From contig CATWVA010000014.1 in the NCBI GenBank assembly GCA_958354105.1, forward strand, positions 1 to 51,899: DNA of 51,899 bases, read 5' to 3'. Positions within the stretch are counted from its first letter, which is position 1, and each line of letters begins with the position of its first letter. Origin of the DNA: an uncultured Collinsella sp. (GTDB lineage: Bacteria > Actinomycetota > Coriobacteriia > Coriobacteriales > Coriobacteriaceae). Below the pieces are notes generated by a model, which did no database searches, was not told the DNA's origin, and saw only the letters and a list, made by a program, of their open reading frames with translations. The position numbers and the translations under genes are program-made. This document shows positions 7,485 through 16,440 of this stretch, one piece after another.

Positions 7485-8285
7485 ATGAGCGCAAATCCGC
7501 TGCTTTCCATCGAAGGTCTCACCGCCTCCGTGGACGAGAAGACCATCCTCCACAACGTCAACCTCAACGTCGCCGCCGGCGAGACCCACGTGCTGATGGG
7601 ACCCAACGGCGCCGGCAAGTCCACCCTCGGCCACCTGGTCATGGGCGACCCCGTCTATACCGTCAACGACGGCCGCATCGTCTTTGATGGCCAGGACATC
7701 ACCGATCTCACCACCGACAAGCGTTCCCGCGCCGGCCTGTTCCTGAGCTTCCAGGCCCCGGTCGAGATCCCCGGCGTGCCGCTGTCGAGCTTTTTGCGCG
7801 CCAGCATCGCCGGCCGCCCCGGCCTGGAGATGAAGGGCAAGGAGTTCCGCCGTCGCGTCAAGGAGCTCGCGGCCGAGCTCAACATGGATACCGCCTATCT
7901 CAACCGTGAGCTGGGCGTGGGCTTCTCGGGCGGCGAGAAAAAGAAGGTCGAGATGCTCCAGCTTCTGCTGCTGCAGCCCAAGCTCGCCATCCTGGACGAA
8001 ACCGACTCAGGCCTGGACGTCGACGCCCTGTCCACCGTCAGCCATGGCATGGACGCCTACCGCAAGAGCTGCGACGGCTCCATGCTCATCATCACGCACA
8101 ACACGCGCATCCTGGAGCACTTGGATGTCGACCGCGTCCACGTTATGGTCAAGGGCCACATCGTGCGTGAGGACGACGCCTCGCTCATCCCCTGGATCGA
8201 CAAGAACGGCTTTGAGACCTTCGAACGCGAGGCCGCCGAGCAGCGCGCCCAGGCCGAGGCTGCCGCTGCCGAGCAGCAGGCGTAA
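7485..8285 (+). CDS. sufC: SufC, ATPase of the Fe-S assembly complex
   Basis: The ATG at 7485 is preceded by AGAGGG five bases upstream and gives 266 residues, the usual SufC length; an in-frame ATG 30 bases earlier lacks a site. Walker A is GPNGAGKS at residues 39-46, the ABC signature is FSGGEKKK near residue 144, and Walker B is LAILDETDSGLD. The ETDSGLD form is typical of SufC rather than of transporters. SufC hydrolyses ATP and reshapes the SufB-SufD scaffold so that a cluster can be built. It is the first gene of sufCBDSU; sufB starts 12 bases later. A 25-residue Ala/Glu-rich tail is unremarkable. Confidence 0.97.
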   Translation: MSANPLLSIEGLTASVDEKTILHNVNLNVAAGETHVLMGPNGAGKSTLGHLVMGDPVYTVNDGRIVFDGQDITDLTTDKRSRAGLFLSFQAPVEIPGVPLSSFLRASIAGRPGLEMKGKEFRRRVKELAAELNMDTAYLNRELGVGFSGGEKKKVEMLQLLLLQPKLAILDETDSGLDVDALSTVSHGMDAYRKSCDGSMLIITHNTRILEHLDVDRVHVMVKGHIVREDDASLIPWIDKNGFETFEREAAEQRAQAEAAAAEQQA

Positions 8286-8297
8286 AGGGGCGACGCA

Positions 8298-9710
8298 ATG
8301 ACCAAGAACCGCACCGAGGTCGCGGACATCGACCGCAGCCTCTACGACTTCACCTATGGCGAGGAGGGATTCGAGCGCCTCGACGCCGGCATCACGCCCG
8401 ACATCGTGCGCGAGATCAGCGCAAAGAAGAACGAGCCGCAGTGGATGCTCGACCTGCGCTTAAAGTCCCTCGAGATCTTCAATCGTTTTCCCGACCCGAC
8501 GTGGGGCCCCTCCATCGAGGGCCTGGACATGGACAACATCGTCACCTACGTCAAGCCCAACACCGACCAAAAGCACGACTGGGAGTCGGTGCCCGACGAC
8601 ATCAAGAGCACCTTTGAGCGCCTGGGTATCCCCGAGGCCGAGCGCAGCTACCTGGCGGGCGTCGGCGCGCAGTACGACTCCGAGCTCGTCTACCACAACA
8701 TGCAGGACACCGCATCCAAGATGGGTATCGTCTACTCCGGCATCGAGGAGGCCCTGCACGACCCGCAGTGGGAGCCGCTCATCCACGAGAAGTTTATGAC
8801 GCTTATCCCGCCCACCGACCACAAATTTGCGGCCCTGCACGGTGCCGTGTGGTCGGGAGGCTCGTTTGTCTACGTGCCCAAGGGCACCAAGCTCGATTTT
8901 CCGCTGCAGAGCTACTTCCGTCTCAACGCCAAGGGCGCCGGCCAGTTTGAGCACACGCTCATCATCGTCGAGGACGACGCCGACCTGCACTTTATCGAGG
9001 GCTGCTCCGCGCCCAAGTACAACGTGGCCAACCTCCACGCCGGCGCTGTGGAGCTCTTTGTGGGCAAGCGCGCACACCTGCGCTACTCGACTATCGAGAA
9101 CTGGTCCAAGAACATGTACAACCTCAACACCAAGCGTGCGCGCGTGGACGAGGACGGCGACATCGAGTGGATCAGCGGCTCCTTCGGCAGCCACGTGGGT
9201 TACCTCTACCCCATGAGTGTACTCAATGGCCGCCGCGCCCGCTCGAGCTTTACCGGCATTACCTTTGCCGGTGCCGGCCAGAACCTGGATACCGGCTGCA
9301 AGGTCGTGCTCAACGCGCCCGATACCTCGGCAACCGTCGAGACCAAGGGTATCTCCAAGAGCGGCGGCATCCAGACGTTCCGTAGCTCCATCGTGGCCAC
9401 GCCTAAGGCCGAGGGTTCCAAGGCAACCGTGAGCTGCCAGTCGCTGATGCTCGACGACCAGAGCCGCTCCGATACCATCCCCGCCATGGACATCCGCGCC
9501 AAGAATGTCGACATCGGCCACGAGGCCACCATCGGCCGCATCGGCGACGACAAGGTGTTCTACCTGATGAGCCGCGGCATCTCGGAGGAAGAGGCCCGCA
9601 CCATGATCGTCAACGGCTTTGCCAACCCGGTCTCCAAAGAGCTGCCGCTGGAGTACGCCGTCGAGATGAACAACCTGATCAAGCTCGAGATGGAAGGAGC
9701 GATCGGATAA
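8298..9710 (+). CDS. sufB: SufB, Fe-S cluster scaffold
   Basis: The 470-residue protein is a full-length SufB: it contains the conserved AVWSGGSFVYVPKG strand, the beta-helix core ending in SFTGITFAGAGQNLDTGCK, and the C-terminal QSLMLDDQSRSDTIP, DIGHEATIGRIGDDKVFYLMSRG and EEEARTMIVNGF segments. SufB receives sulfur from SufS/SufU and builds the cluster with SufC and SufD in the cytoplasm. It lies 12 bases after sufC (site GGGGCGACGC) and its stop TAATG overlaps the start of sufD by one base, so translation is coupled. Confidence 0.97.
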   Translation: MTKNRTEVADIDRSLYDFTYGEEGFERLDAGITPDIVREISAKKNEPQWMLDLRLKSLEIFNRFPDPTWGPSIEGLDMDNIVTYVKPNTDQKHDWESVPDDIKSTFERLGIPEAERSYLAGVGAQYDSELVYHNMQDTASKMGIVYSGIEEALHDPQWEPLIHEKFMTLIPPTDHKFAALHGAVWSGGSFVYVPKGTKLDFPLQSYFRLNAKGAGQFEHTLIIVEDDADLHFIEGCSAPKYNVANLHAGAVELFVGKRAHLRYSTIENWSKNMYNLNTKRARVDEDGDIEWISGSFGSHVGYLYPMSVLNGRRARSSFTGITFAGAGQNLDTGCKVVLNAPDTSATVETKGISKSGGIQTFRSSIVATPKAEGSKATVSCQSLMLDDQSRSDTIPAMDIRAKNVDIGHEATIGRIGDDKVFYLMSRGISEEEARTMIVNGFANPVSKELPLEYAVEMNNLIKLEMEGAIG

Positions 9711-10981
9711 TGAAACAGACCACGAACACCGCTGCTACCACCCTCGAGCAGGTTAATGCGATGCCTGCAGCCACTTGGGGTTGGCTCAAGATGAACCAGA
9801 CCAAGCTTGAGCTTTCGGACGAGCTTATCGTCGCTCCTGCCGAGGCCGTCGAGGTCGAGGGGCTGGACGAGCAGTTCCGCGGCGCTGCCGACGCCTTCGA
9901 CGCCGCCATGGACGCCATGGCCGAGCGCTTCCCCGAGCGCCGCGCCTCCGCCCCCGGCGACGCCGCCGACCGCGCCCGCATCACGCCCGAGACCGAGCTC
10001 GACGTGCCCGCAACCTCCGTCTACCAGGCCGGCGCCATCAAGCTCGAGGAGGAGCTCTCCCCTGCCGAGGCCTTCGAGACCGGCATGGGCGAGGCTGCCT
10101 ACACCTATCTGGCCGACCACGCCACCAAGCGCATCGTCATCGACGTGCCCGCCTACGGCCGCGCCACGGTTACCGTGCGCGTGAGTGGCGTCGACGCAGA
10201 GGCTGCGATTGCCGCCATCGACGTCGTCACCCGCCCGCAGGCAACGCTCGATCTGCGCATAGCCCTGGACTCCCCCGTCAACGGCCAGGGCGTCGTGGGC
10301 TCTGTGCTACGCGTGTGCGCTTACGAGTACGCCACTGTCAACGTAACCTGCACGCAGACGCTCGATGACAGCTGGATCGCACTCGACGACACCGGTCTGT
10401 TCCTGGACGAGGGCGCGCGCGTCAACGTGCAGCACACCGTCCTGGGTGCCGGCGCCAGCGCCACCGGCCTTGCCGGTGACCTGCTGGGCGACACCGCCAA
10501 GGTAACGATCGATACCGATTACCTTGGCGCCCGCGAGCAGGTGCGCGACTTTAACTACGAGCTGCGCCACCGCGGCCGCAAGACCGAGTGCGAGATCGAC
10601 GCCAACGGTGTGCTGACCGGCACGTCCAAGAAGGTCTACCGCGGCACCATCGACCTCGTGCACGGCTGCAAGGGCGCAACCGGCACCGAGCGCGAGACGG
10701 TGCTCTTGGCCAACAAGGGCGTCGATAACAAGACCGTCCCCGTCATCCTGTGCGACGAGGACGACGTCGCCGGCAACCACGGCGCCACCATCGGTCACGT
10801 CCGCGACGAGCAGCTGTTCTACCTCGCCTGCCGCGGCCTCGACCAAAACGCCGCCGAGGATCTGTTCATCCGCGCCAAGCTGGAGGACGCCGCGCTTTCC
10901 GCCAGCGACGAGCGCACCCGCGCCGCCGTCGTCCGCCTGGGCAACAACCTGATCGATAACTTTGAGGAGGAGCTCGCATGA
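9710..10981 (+). CDS. sufD: SufD, scaffold partner of SufB
   Basis: The 423-residue protein is a divergent SufD. Its C-terminal half has the SufB/D beta-helix (YRGTIDLVHGCKGATGTE, then VPVILCDEDDVAGNHGATIGHV) and ends with LFYLACRGLDQNAAEDLFIRAKL, equivalent to the SufB tail. The DEDDVAGNHGAT motif carries the conserved His used in the SufB-SufD interface. The N-terminal 130 residues are Ala/Asp/Glu-rich and variable, as usual for the family. It overlaps sufB by one base and sufS by four bases (ATGA). Confidence 0.95.
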   Translation: MKQTTNTAATTLEQVNAMPAATWGWLKMNQTKLELSDELIVAPAEAVEVEGLDEQFRGAADAFDAAMDAMAERFPERRASAPGDAADRARITPETELDVPATSVYQAGAIKLEEELSPAEAFETGMGEAAYTYLADHATKRIVIDVPAYGRATVTVRVSGVDAEAAIAAIDVVTRPQATLDLRIALDSPVNGQGVVGSVLRVCAYEYATVNVTCTQTLDDSWIALDDTGLFLDEGARVNVQHTVLGAGASATGLAGDLLGDTAKVTIDTDYLGAREQVRDFNYELRHRGRKTECEIDANGVLTGTSKKVYRGTIDLVHGCKGATGTERETVLLANKGVDNKTVPVILCDEDDVAGNHGATIGHVRDEQLFYLACRGLDQNAAEDLFIRAKLEDAALSASDERTRAAVVRLGNNLIDNFEEELA

Positions 10982-12303
10982 TCGACACCGAGCACGTTAA
11001 ATGCGATACCTGTACCGCCCCCGAGCCCATGGAGCTCGACGCCAGCGACGAGGCCTCGCGCGGTTGGCCTACCGTAGACATCGAGACCAACCCCTACAAG
11101 GGCCAGTTCCCGCTGTTCCAGCAGCACCCCGAGATCGCTTTCCTCGATAGCGCCGCCACCGCGCAGCGCCCTGCCTGTGTGCTCGACGCCGAACGCGACT
11201 TCTACCAGCGCATGAACGCCAACCCCCTGCGCGGCCTGTACTCGCTGTCCGTCGAGGCAACCGACGCCATCGCGAAGGTCCGCCAGCAGATCGCCGACCT
11301 CATCGGCGCCTCACAGGCCAACGAGGTCGTCTTCACCCGCAACACGAGCGAGTCGCTCAACCTGGTCGCCAAGAGCTTTGCGCCCACAGTGCTCGAACCG
11401 GGCGACGAGATCGTCATCACCATCATGGAGCACCACTCCAACCTGATTCCGTGGCAGCAGGTCTGCCGCGAGACCGGCGCCAAGCTCGTCTACCTCTACC
11501 CCACCAAGACCGGCCAGCTCACCACCGAGGAGGTTCTTGCCAAGGTGGGTCCCAAGACCAAGATCCTGGCCGTGGGACAGGTCTCCAACGTGTTGGGCGT
11601 CGAGAACCCAGTCAAGAACCTCGGCAAGCTCGTGCACAAGTACGGCGGCTATCTGGTCGTCGACGGCGCGCAGTCGCTGCCGCACATGCCGGTCGATGTG
11701 GCCGACCTGGGAGCCGACTTCTTTGCCTTTAGCGCACACAAGGCCATGGGCCCCATGGGCATCGGCGTACTGTGGGGCAAGATGGACCTGCTGAACGCCA
11801 TGCCGCCCATGCTCACCGGTGGCGAGATGATCGACTCTGTCACTGAGCAGGACGCCGTCTGGGCGCCCGTCCCCGAGAAGTTCGAGGCCGGCACGCAGGA
11901 CGCCGCCGGCATCTTCGCCACGGGTGCGGCACTCGACTACCTGGTCAACACGGTGGGCTACGAAAACATCCAGGCCCGCGAGCAGGCACTCGTTCACTAC
12001 CTAATGGGCGAGCTCATGCAGCTCGACTTTGTCCAGATCATCGGCTCCATCTATTGGGACAACCACCACGGCGTCGTCAGCTTTAACGTGCGAGGCATCC
12101 ACCCGCACGATGTCGCGAGCATTATGGACATGGACGGCGTTTGCATCCGCGCCGGTCATCACTGCGCGCAGCCGCTGCTCACCTGGCTGGGCGTCGAGAA
12201 CCTTGCCTGCTGCCGCGCCAGCGTGGCCTTCTACAACGACAAGGCCGATATCGACAAGTTCATCGCCGGCCTGCATCACGTTTGGAGCACGTTCAATGGG
12301 TAA
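10978..12303 (+). CDS. sufS: SufS, group II cysteine desulfurase
   Basis: This 441-residue enzyme removes sulfur from L-cysteine and passes the persulfide to SufU. The PLP lysine is in FSAHKAMGPMGIGVLWG, the Asp that contacts the pyridine ring is in VVDGAQSLPH, and the catalytic cysteine is in AGHHCAQPL near residue 400. The desulfurase proper starts at about residue 40 (FPLFQQHPEIAFLDSAATAQRP). Before it is a roughly 35-residue extension with a CDTC motif (C9, C12), which is not typical and could bind a metal or be unstructured. The start overlaps sufD by four bases; no better internal start is evident. Confidence 0.95.
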   Translation: MIDTEHVKCDTCTAPEPMELDASDEASRGWPTVDIETNPYKGQFPLFQQHPEIAFLDSAATAQRPACVLDAERDFYQRMNANPLRGLYSLSVEATDAIAKVRQQIADLIGASQANEVVFTRNTSESLNLVAKSFAPTVLEPGDEIVITIMEHHSNLIPWQQVCRETGAKLVYLYPTKTGQLTTEEVLAKVGPKTKILAVGQVSNVLGVENPVKNLGKLVHKYGGYLVVDGAQSLPHMPVDVADLGADFFAFSAHKAMGPMGIGVLWGKMDLLNAMPPMLTGGEMIDSVTEQDAVWAPVPEKFEAGTQDAAGIFATGAALDYLVNTVGYENIQAREQALVHYLMGELMQLDFVQIIGSIYWDNHHGVVSFNVRGIHPHDVASIMDMDGVCIRAGHHCAQPLLTWLGVENLACCRASVAFYNDKADIDKFIAGLHHVWSTFNG

Positions 12304-12730
12304 CCTCTACACCTCCACCACGTTCATGGAGCACAACTCACACCCCGACTATAAGTATGAGATGGATTCCCCCACGCACGAGCACGACGGCATCAACCCC
12401 AGCTGCGGCGACGAGCTCACCTTGCAGCTGCGCGTCGAGAACGATGTGATCGAGGAGGCTTCCTTTACCGGCCACGGCTGCGCCATCAGCCAGGCCAGCG
12501 CCGACATCATGGCCGACCTCATCACCGGCGAGACCGTCGAGGAGGCACGTCGTCTGGCAGCGCTTTTCCTCGCCATGATCCGTGGCGAGCAGCTCTCCGA
12601 TGAGGACCTGGAAGACCTGGATGAGGCTGCCCAGCTCCAGGACATCTCGCACATGCCCGCCCGCGTCAAGTGCGCCGAACTCGCCTGGCGCACCCTCGAC
12701 GGCATGCTCGAGGGGCAAGCAAACCAGTAG
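12296..12730 (+). CDS. sufU: SufU, zinc-dependent sulfur acceptor
   Basis: The ATG at 12296 overlaps the end of sufS by eight bases and gives 144 residues, as expected. The zinc and sulfur-relay ligands of SufU are all present: C37 and D39 in NPSCGDE, C62 in GHGCAIS and C126 in VKCAELAW. The insert between C62 and C126 that separates SufU from IscU is present. In Gram-positive bacteria SufU takes sulfur from SufS by zinc-ligand exchange. No sufE, sufA or sufT gene is in the cluster. Confidence 0.95.
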   Translation: MGNLYTSTTFMEHNSHPDYKYEMDSPTHEHDGINPSCGDELTLQLRVENDVIEEASFTGHGCAISQASADIMADLITGETVEEARRLAALFLAMIRGEQLSDEDLEDLDEAAQLQDISHMPARVKCAELAWRTLDGMLEGQANQ

Positions 12731-12762
12731 CGTATGCCCCGAATCCAAGGTTTTTGATTGCC

Positions 12763-12795
12763 GAGCCGCCCGATACGGGCGGCTCTGTTTTTTCT
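12763..12795 (+). terminator. terminator of the suf operon
   Basis: GAGCCGCCC (12763-12771), loop GATAC-like, GGGCGGCTC (12777-12785), then TGTTTTTTCT. A 9-base GC-only stem followed by six Ts, 33 bases after sufU. Confidence 0.9.
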
Positions 12796-13389
12796 AATGA
12801 GCGCGAACGCACAAAGTCCGCGCGTCCGGCACCCCGTCTGTCATTTACCACACAGCCAGACGCGAACACGGGCGTTTTCCACAGCACCAAAGGCCTGCGG
12901 CAGGGCCACGAGCACGCCTAGCATCGTCCCATGCCCCATCCAGCTGGGCTCCGATTCGCTTCGCGCCTGCTGCAGACGGGTCCCATAGGGAGCGGCGTGC
13001 ATTTTTGCGAGTATTCAGCACGCCAAGCTGTGTGTATACGCATCGAAAGCGTTAATCAACGTCTCCAGGCGCATATATAGTGCGTTTTAGAACAAGCATC
13101 GTGGTCTCAGGGGCGCAAACATGAGCTTCGGGAGTGCATCGGCAGACATAAATAGTTTCGGGGGCCCGTATGTTGCAAAATTGCGACGGTAGTGGCAGTA
13201 CCGCGATGCTGAAAACTCCGTTTTTTGCACGGCGCAGATGGGGGTAGGCACGGGCAAACCCGGACTGAGCCCTTATTTTATGCAAGATGGCGATTGTTCT
13301 ATGCATATTAAGAAGTGCAGTTACCGCACCAAGCTTTTGAACGCTTGTTGCGGCGTATGGACGACCCCATCTGCGGTGCACAGGCGACC
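12796..13389. other. 594-base intergenic stretch, no supported gene
   Basis: Neither strand has an open frame with a plausible ribosome binding site and protein-like composition. At about 13090-13175 there are loosely repeated words on the reverse strand (CCCCCGAAACT, CTCCCGAAGCT, GCCCCTGAGAC, each followed within a few bases by ATG or TATGT at roughly 27-31 base spacing). The stretch may be degenerate or repeat-derived; nothing functional can be assigned. Confidence 0.4.
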
Positions 13390-14202
13390 CTACATCACGT
13401 TTCCGCCAGTCCGCATCGCCGTCCGCGCGCGGGCACGCACAATACGAGAGACGGTACTTTTGCCAATCCCGGTATAGCGCTCAATCTGGCGCACCGTGAA
13501 ACCGGCATCGTGTAATCCAACAATAACGGTATCGCGCCGCGCCGGCGGTGCGGCTTTAACCCCGCGGAGCGGAACCCCGAGGCTCTTCGCCAACTTGTCG
13601 GCAAAGGCGTGGCGTTCCCACTCCGTCTCTTTCATATCGCCCAGCGTTGGCTCGCCGCCCTCGGGCGTCGAAAGCGAATAGGCAGCAAAGGCCTCGGCAG
13701 AACCAAAAAGCTCAAGCATGCAAGAAGGATCGGAAAATCCCCTCGTGGCATCTGCCGCATCACTGTCGTAAGCGCGCAGATGCTCCGCAAAGCTGCTCCA
13801 GGGATAACGCTCGATTAGGCCAACGCCCGCCTCCTGTGGATCGGCGTGTACGGAGCGAATAGCCTCCATCACCTGCCAGTCGGTATCGAGCGAGCGCCGG
13901 TCAAAACGGTTCTGGAACAGATGGCCCGTGCGCCCCGTGCGTTTATTGAACCGACGAGCGTACGTCAAAAGCAGTCGTTGCATCGCCGCGCTCATCGTGT
14001 CCTCATAATCCGAGAGTACCAGATCCACGTGATTGCCCATAAGGCACCAGGCGATAACCGTCACGCCCGCCTCGCGGCAGCACTCGCGCATCAGCTCCAA
14101 AAACTCCCACCGGTCTTCATCGCCCTCAAAGATGAGCTGCTTGCCCGTACCGCGGGCACAAACATGGTAAAAGCCGGTAACCGTTCTCCAAACGCGCTGC
14201 AT
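13390..14202 (-). CDS. IS200-like / REP-associated tyrosine transposase with altered HUH motif
   Basis: From the ATG at 14202 (site GAAGGGAG) the protein is 270 residues. The first 150 match the Y1 transposase domain: GFYHVCARGTGKQLIF, then MGNHVDLVL, and the Tyr-bearing LTYARRFNKRTGRTGHLFQNRF helix. The family motif is N-H-V-H (the HUH metal site); here it reads N-H-V-D, a change reachable by one base. The C-terminal part has a helix-turn-helix (HDAGFTVRQIERYTGIGKSTVSRIVRA). No flanking IS ends are visible, which fits a single-copy, domesticated RAYT protein rather than a mobile IS. Asp can in principle ligate the metal, so loss of activity is not certain. Confidence 0.8.
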   Translation of the reverse strand: MQRVWRTVTGFYHVCARGTGKQLIFEGDEDRWEFLELMRECCREAGVTVIAWCLMGNHVDLVLSDYEDTMSAAMQRLLLTYARRFNKRTGRTGHLFQNRFDRRSLDTDWQVMEAIRSVHADPQEAGVGLIERYPWSSFAEHLRAYDSDAADATRGFSDPSCMLELFGSAEAFAAYSLSTPEGGEPTLGDMKETEWERHAFADKLAKSLGVPLRGVKAAPPARRDTVIVGLHDAGFTVRQIERYTGIGKSTVSRIVRARARTAMRTGGNVM

Positions 14203-14605
14203 GGCGCTCCCTTCGCCGGGATCTGATTGCCATCCAATACAGCACGATTGAAGCGTGCCATCAAAACATTCACGCAAAACAATACACTCGCGCGGCCAAA
14301 GGCAGTAAACGGGCGGCGAACGGCACCGTTGCAACAGGTCAGACCCCGCAACGCATACAAGAGCTGACCAAAAGCTTGCCCAAGACGAACCCCCTCTACG
14401 GAAGTTCGCGACCACAGAACATATAGTTAAACCGTTTCAATTAAAACTTCCGGACTTCTCGCTACGAAAACTGAGCCGTTCGCCGAATATTCCGTGCATT
14501 TCGCGGTATTATAGGGGCTGCATGTCATGTCCCTTTCGAAGGGTCGCCCGGCAATCGCCAGCCACGACCCCCAGACGGGACGCCAACACGATAGAGAGGA
14601 GAGGC
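14203..14605. other. divergent intergenic region with a possible promoter
   Basis: This 400-base gap separates the transposase from the Fe-S scaffold gene. On the plus strand a TATTAT at 14507-14512 is a good -10 element; no convincing -35 is seen at the right distance. The resulting leader of about 85 bases contains an imperfect hairpin around CCCTTTCGAAGGG (14531-14543). The rest shows no gene. Confidence 0.45.
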
Positions 14606-15340
14606 ATGCAGTACTCACAGGAAGTGGAGAACATGTGCCCCGTTGCCAAGGGTGCATACCACGGCCCCGCACCCATCCCCGAGGAGGGCAAGTGGGTCCA
14701 GGCTAAGGAGATTTCCGACATCTCCGGTCTTACGCACGGTGTGGGTTGGTGCGCACCTCAGCAGGGCGCCTGCAAGCTCACGCTGAACGTCAAGGACGGC
14801 ATCATCGAGGAGGCCCTCGTTGAGACCATCGGCTGCTCGGGCATGACCCACTCTGCTGCCATGGCTTCCGAGATCCTTCCCGGTAAGACCATCCTCGAGG
14901 CCCTCAACACCGACCTCGTCTGCGACGCCATCAACGTTGCTATGCGCGAGATCTTCCTGCAGATCGTTTACGGCCGCAGCCAGACCGCGTTCTCCGAGGG
15001 CGGCCTGCCCGTGGGCGCCTCCCTCGACGACCTCGGCAAGGGCCTTCGCTCTCAGGTCGGCACCATGTTCGGCACCAAGGCCAAGGGCGCTCGTTACCTC
15101 GAGCTCGCTCAGGGCTACGTCACCCGCATGGCTCTCAACGACAAGAACGAGATCATCGCATTCGAGTTCCTGAACCTCGGCAAGTTCACCGACGCCGTCA
15201 AGGCCGGCAAGACCCCCGAGGAGGCCATCGCTGGCGCTATGGGCCACTATGGTCAGTGGGAGAACGCTGCCAAGTACATCGACCCGCGCACCGACGAGGA
15301 GACTCACTCCGTCGCCAGCGTGTTCCCGGTTCACGAGTAG
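14606..15340 (+). CDS. NifU/IscU-like Fe-S scaffold homologue
   Basis: The ATG at 14606, behind GAGAGGAGAGG, gives 244 residues. The first half is related to the NifU_N/IscU fold, with cysteines in VGWCAPQQGACKL and ETIGCSGMTHSAAMASE; the usual third ligand region is DLVCDAIN. Compared with SufU the spacing differs (GCSGMTH in place of GCGSAIA) and there is a 100-residue C-terminal extension (GTKAKGARYLELAQGYV ... AMGHYGQWENAAKYIDP). It is followed 18 bases later by the GGGtGRT gene, an association seen as an annotated pair in other anaerobes. The pair is distant from and distinct from sufU, so it may assemble or carry a cluster for a dedicated target rather than serve general assembly. Confidence 0.8.
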   Translation: MQYSQEVENMCPVAKGAYHGPAPIPEEGKWVQAKEISDISGLTHGVGWCAPQQGACKLTLNVKDGIIEEALVETIGCSGMTHSAAMASEILPGKTILEALNTDLVCDAINVAMREIFLQIVYGRSQTAFSEGGLPVGASLDDLGKGLRSQVGTMFGTKAKGARYLELAQGYVTRMALNDKNEIIAFEFLNLGKFTDAVKAGKTPEEAIAGAMGHYGQWENAAKYIDPRTDEETHSVASVFPVHE

Positions 15341-15358
15341 AAAGGGAGGGAAATAACT

Positions 15359-16363
15359 ATGACTGTTACGTTCGAAGGTTACGAGCGCCGCGCTGACAAG
15401 ATCAACAAGTGCCTCGCCGACAACGGCATCGCCTCCCTCGAGGAAGCTCTGCAGATCTGCACCGACAAGGGCTTCAACCCGCGTGAGATCGTCAACAACA
15501 CCCAGTCCATCGCCTTCCAGAACGCCGAGTGGGCCTACACCCTCGGTTGCGCTCTCGCTGTCAAGCGTGGCGCCAAGACCGCTTCTGAGGCTGCCGCCAT
15601 CATCGGCGAGGGCATCCAGGCCTTCACCGTTCCCGGCTCCGTCGCCGAGGACCGCAAGGTCGGTCTGGGCCACGGCAACCTGGGCGCTATGCTGCTCTCC
15701 GACGACACCGAGTGCTTCGCCTTCCTGGCTGGCCACGAGTCCTTCGCTGCCGCTGAGGGCGCTATCGGCCTGGCTCTGAACGCCAACAAGGCTCGCAAGA
15801 AGCCGCTGCGCGTTATCCTCAACGGTCTGGGCAAGGACGCCGCTCAGATCATCGCCCGCATCAACGGCTTCACCTACGTGAAGACCCAGTTCGACTACTA
15901 CACGGGCGAGCTCAAGGTCGTCGAGACCATCCCCTACTCCGATGGTCCCCGCGCTGCCGTTAACTGCTACGGTTCCGACGACGTCCGCGAGGGCGTTGCC
16001 ATCATGTGGCACGAGAACGTTGACATCTCGATCACCGGTAACTCCACCAACCCCACGCGCTTCCAGCACCCCGTCGCTGGCACCTACAAGAAGGAGCGCC
16101 TCGAGGCTGGCAAGAAGTACTTCTCCGTCGCTTCTGGTGGCGGCACTGGCCGTACCCTGCACCCGGACAACATGGGCGCCGGCCCTGCCTCTTACGGCAT
16201 GACCGACACCATGGGCCGCATGCACTCCGACGCCCAGTTCGCCGGTTCTTCCTCCGTGCCTGCGCACGTCGACATGATGGGTCTCATCGGCATGGGCAAT
16301 AACCCCATGGTCGGTGCCACCGTCGCCTGCGCTGTCGCCGTCGAGGAGGCCCTCAAGGCCTAG
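15359..16363 (+). CDS. GGGtGRT protein of unknown function
   Basis: The 334-residue protein carries the motif that names its family, GGGTGRT, at about residues 260-266 in FSVASGGGTGRTLHPDN. Other Gly-rich turns (VGLGHGNLGAMLLSD, MMGLIGMGNNPMVGATVA) suggest a nucleotide- or cofactor-binding fold. No signal peptide or membrane segment is seen. The start follows AAAGGGAGGG by 8 bases. It forms a two-gene operon with the Fe-S scaffold homologue and ends at a strong terminator. Codon use in both genes is unusually clean (GCC/GCT, GAG, AAG, CTG), like highly expressed genes. The biochemical role is not established. Confidence 0.85.
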   Translation: MTVTFEGYERRADKINKCLADNGIASLEEALQICTDKGFNPREIVNNTQSIAFQNAEWAYTLGCALAVKRGAKTASEAAAIIGEGIQAFTVPGSVAEDRKVGLGHGNLGAMLLSDDTECFAFLAGHESFAAAEGAIGLALNANKARKKPLRVILNGLGKDAAQIIARINGFTYVKTQFDYYTGELKVVETIPYSDGPRAAVNCYGSDDVREGVAIMWHENVDISITGNSTNPTRFQHPVAGTYKKERLEAGKKYFSVASGGGTGRTLHPDNMGAGPASYGMTDTMGRMHSDAQFAGSSSVPAHVDMMGLIGMGNNPMVGATVACAVAVEEALKA

Positions 16364-16398
16364 TCGCGCCCGCGCGATGCTCACATAGTTGAGCTTTG

Positions 16399-16434
16399 GA
16401 GCCGCTACCCACCCGGGTAGCGGCTCTTTTTTCT
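16399..16434 (+). terminator. terminator of the scaffold/GGGtGRT operon
   Basis: GAGCCGCTACCC (16399-16410) and GGGTAGCGGCTC (16415-16426) form a perfect 12-base stem with a 4-base loop, followed by TTTTTTCTT. Confidence 0.95.
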
Positions 16435-16440
16435 TCCAGA

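Noticed and set aside
13052..13381. 109-codon reverse-strand ORF
   Set aside because: No ribosome binding site, atypical composition and no recognisable domain; the DNA looks repeat-derived.
14615..16384. 589-codon open frame opposite the scaffold/GGGtGRT operon
   Set aside because: Shadow of two well-supported genes, created by strong codon bias.
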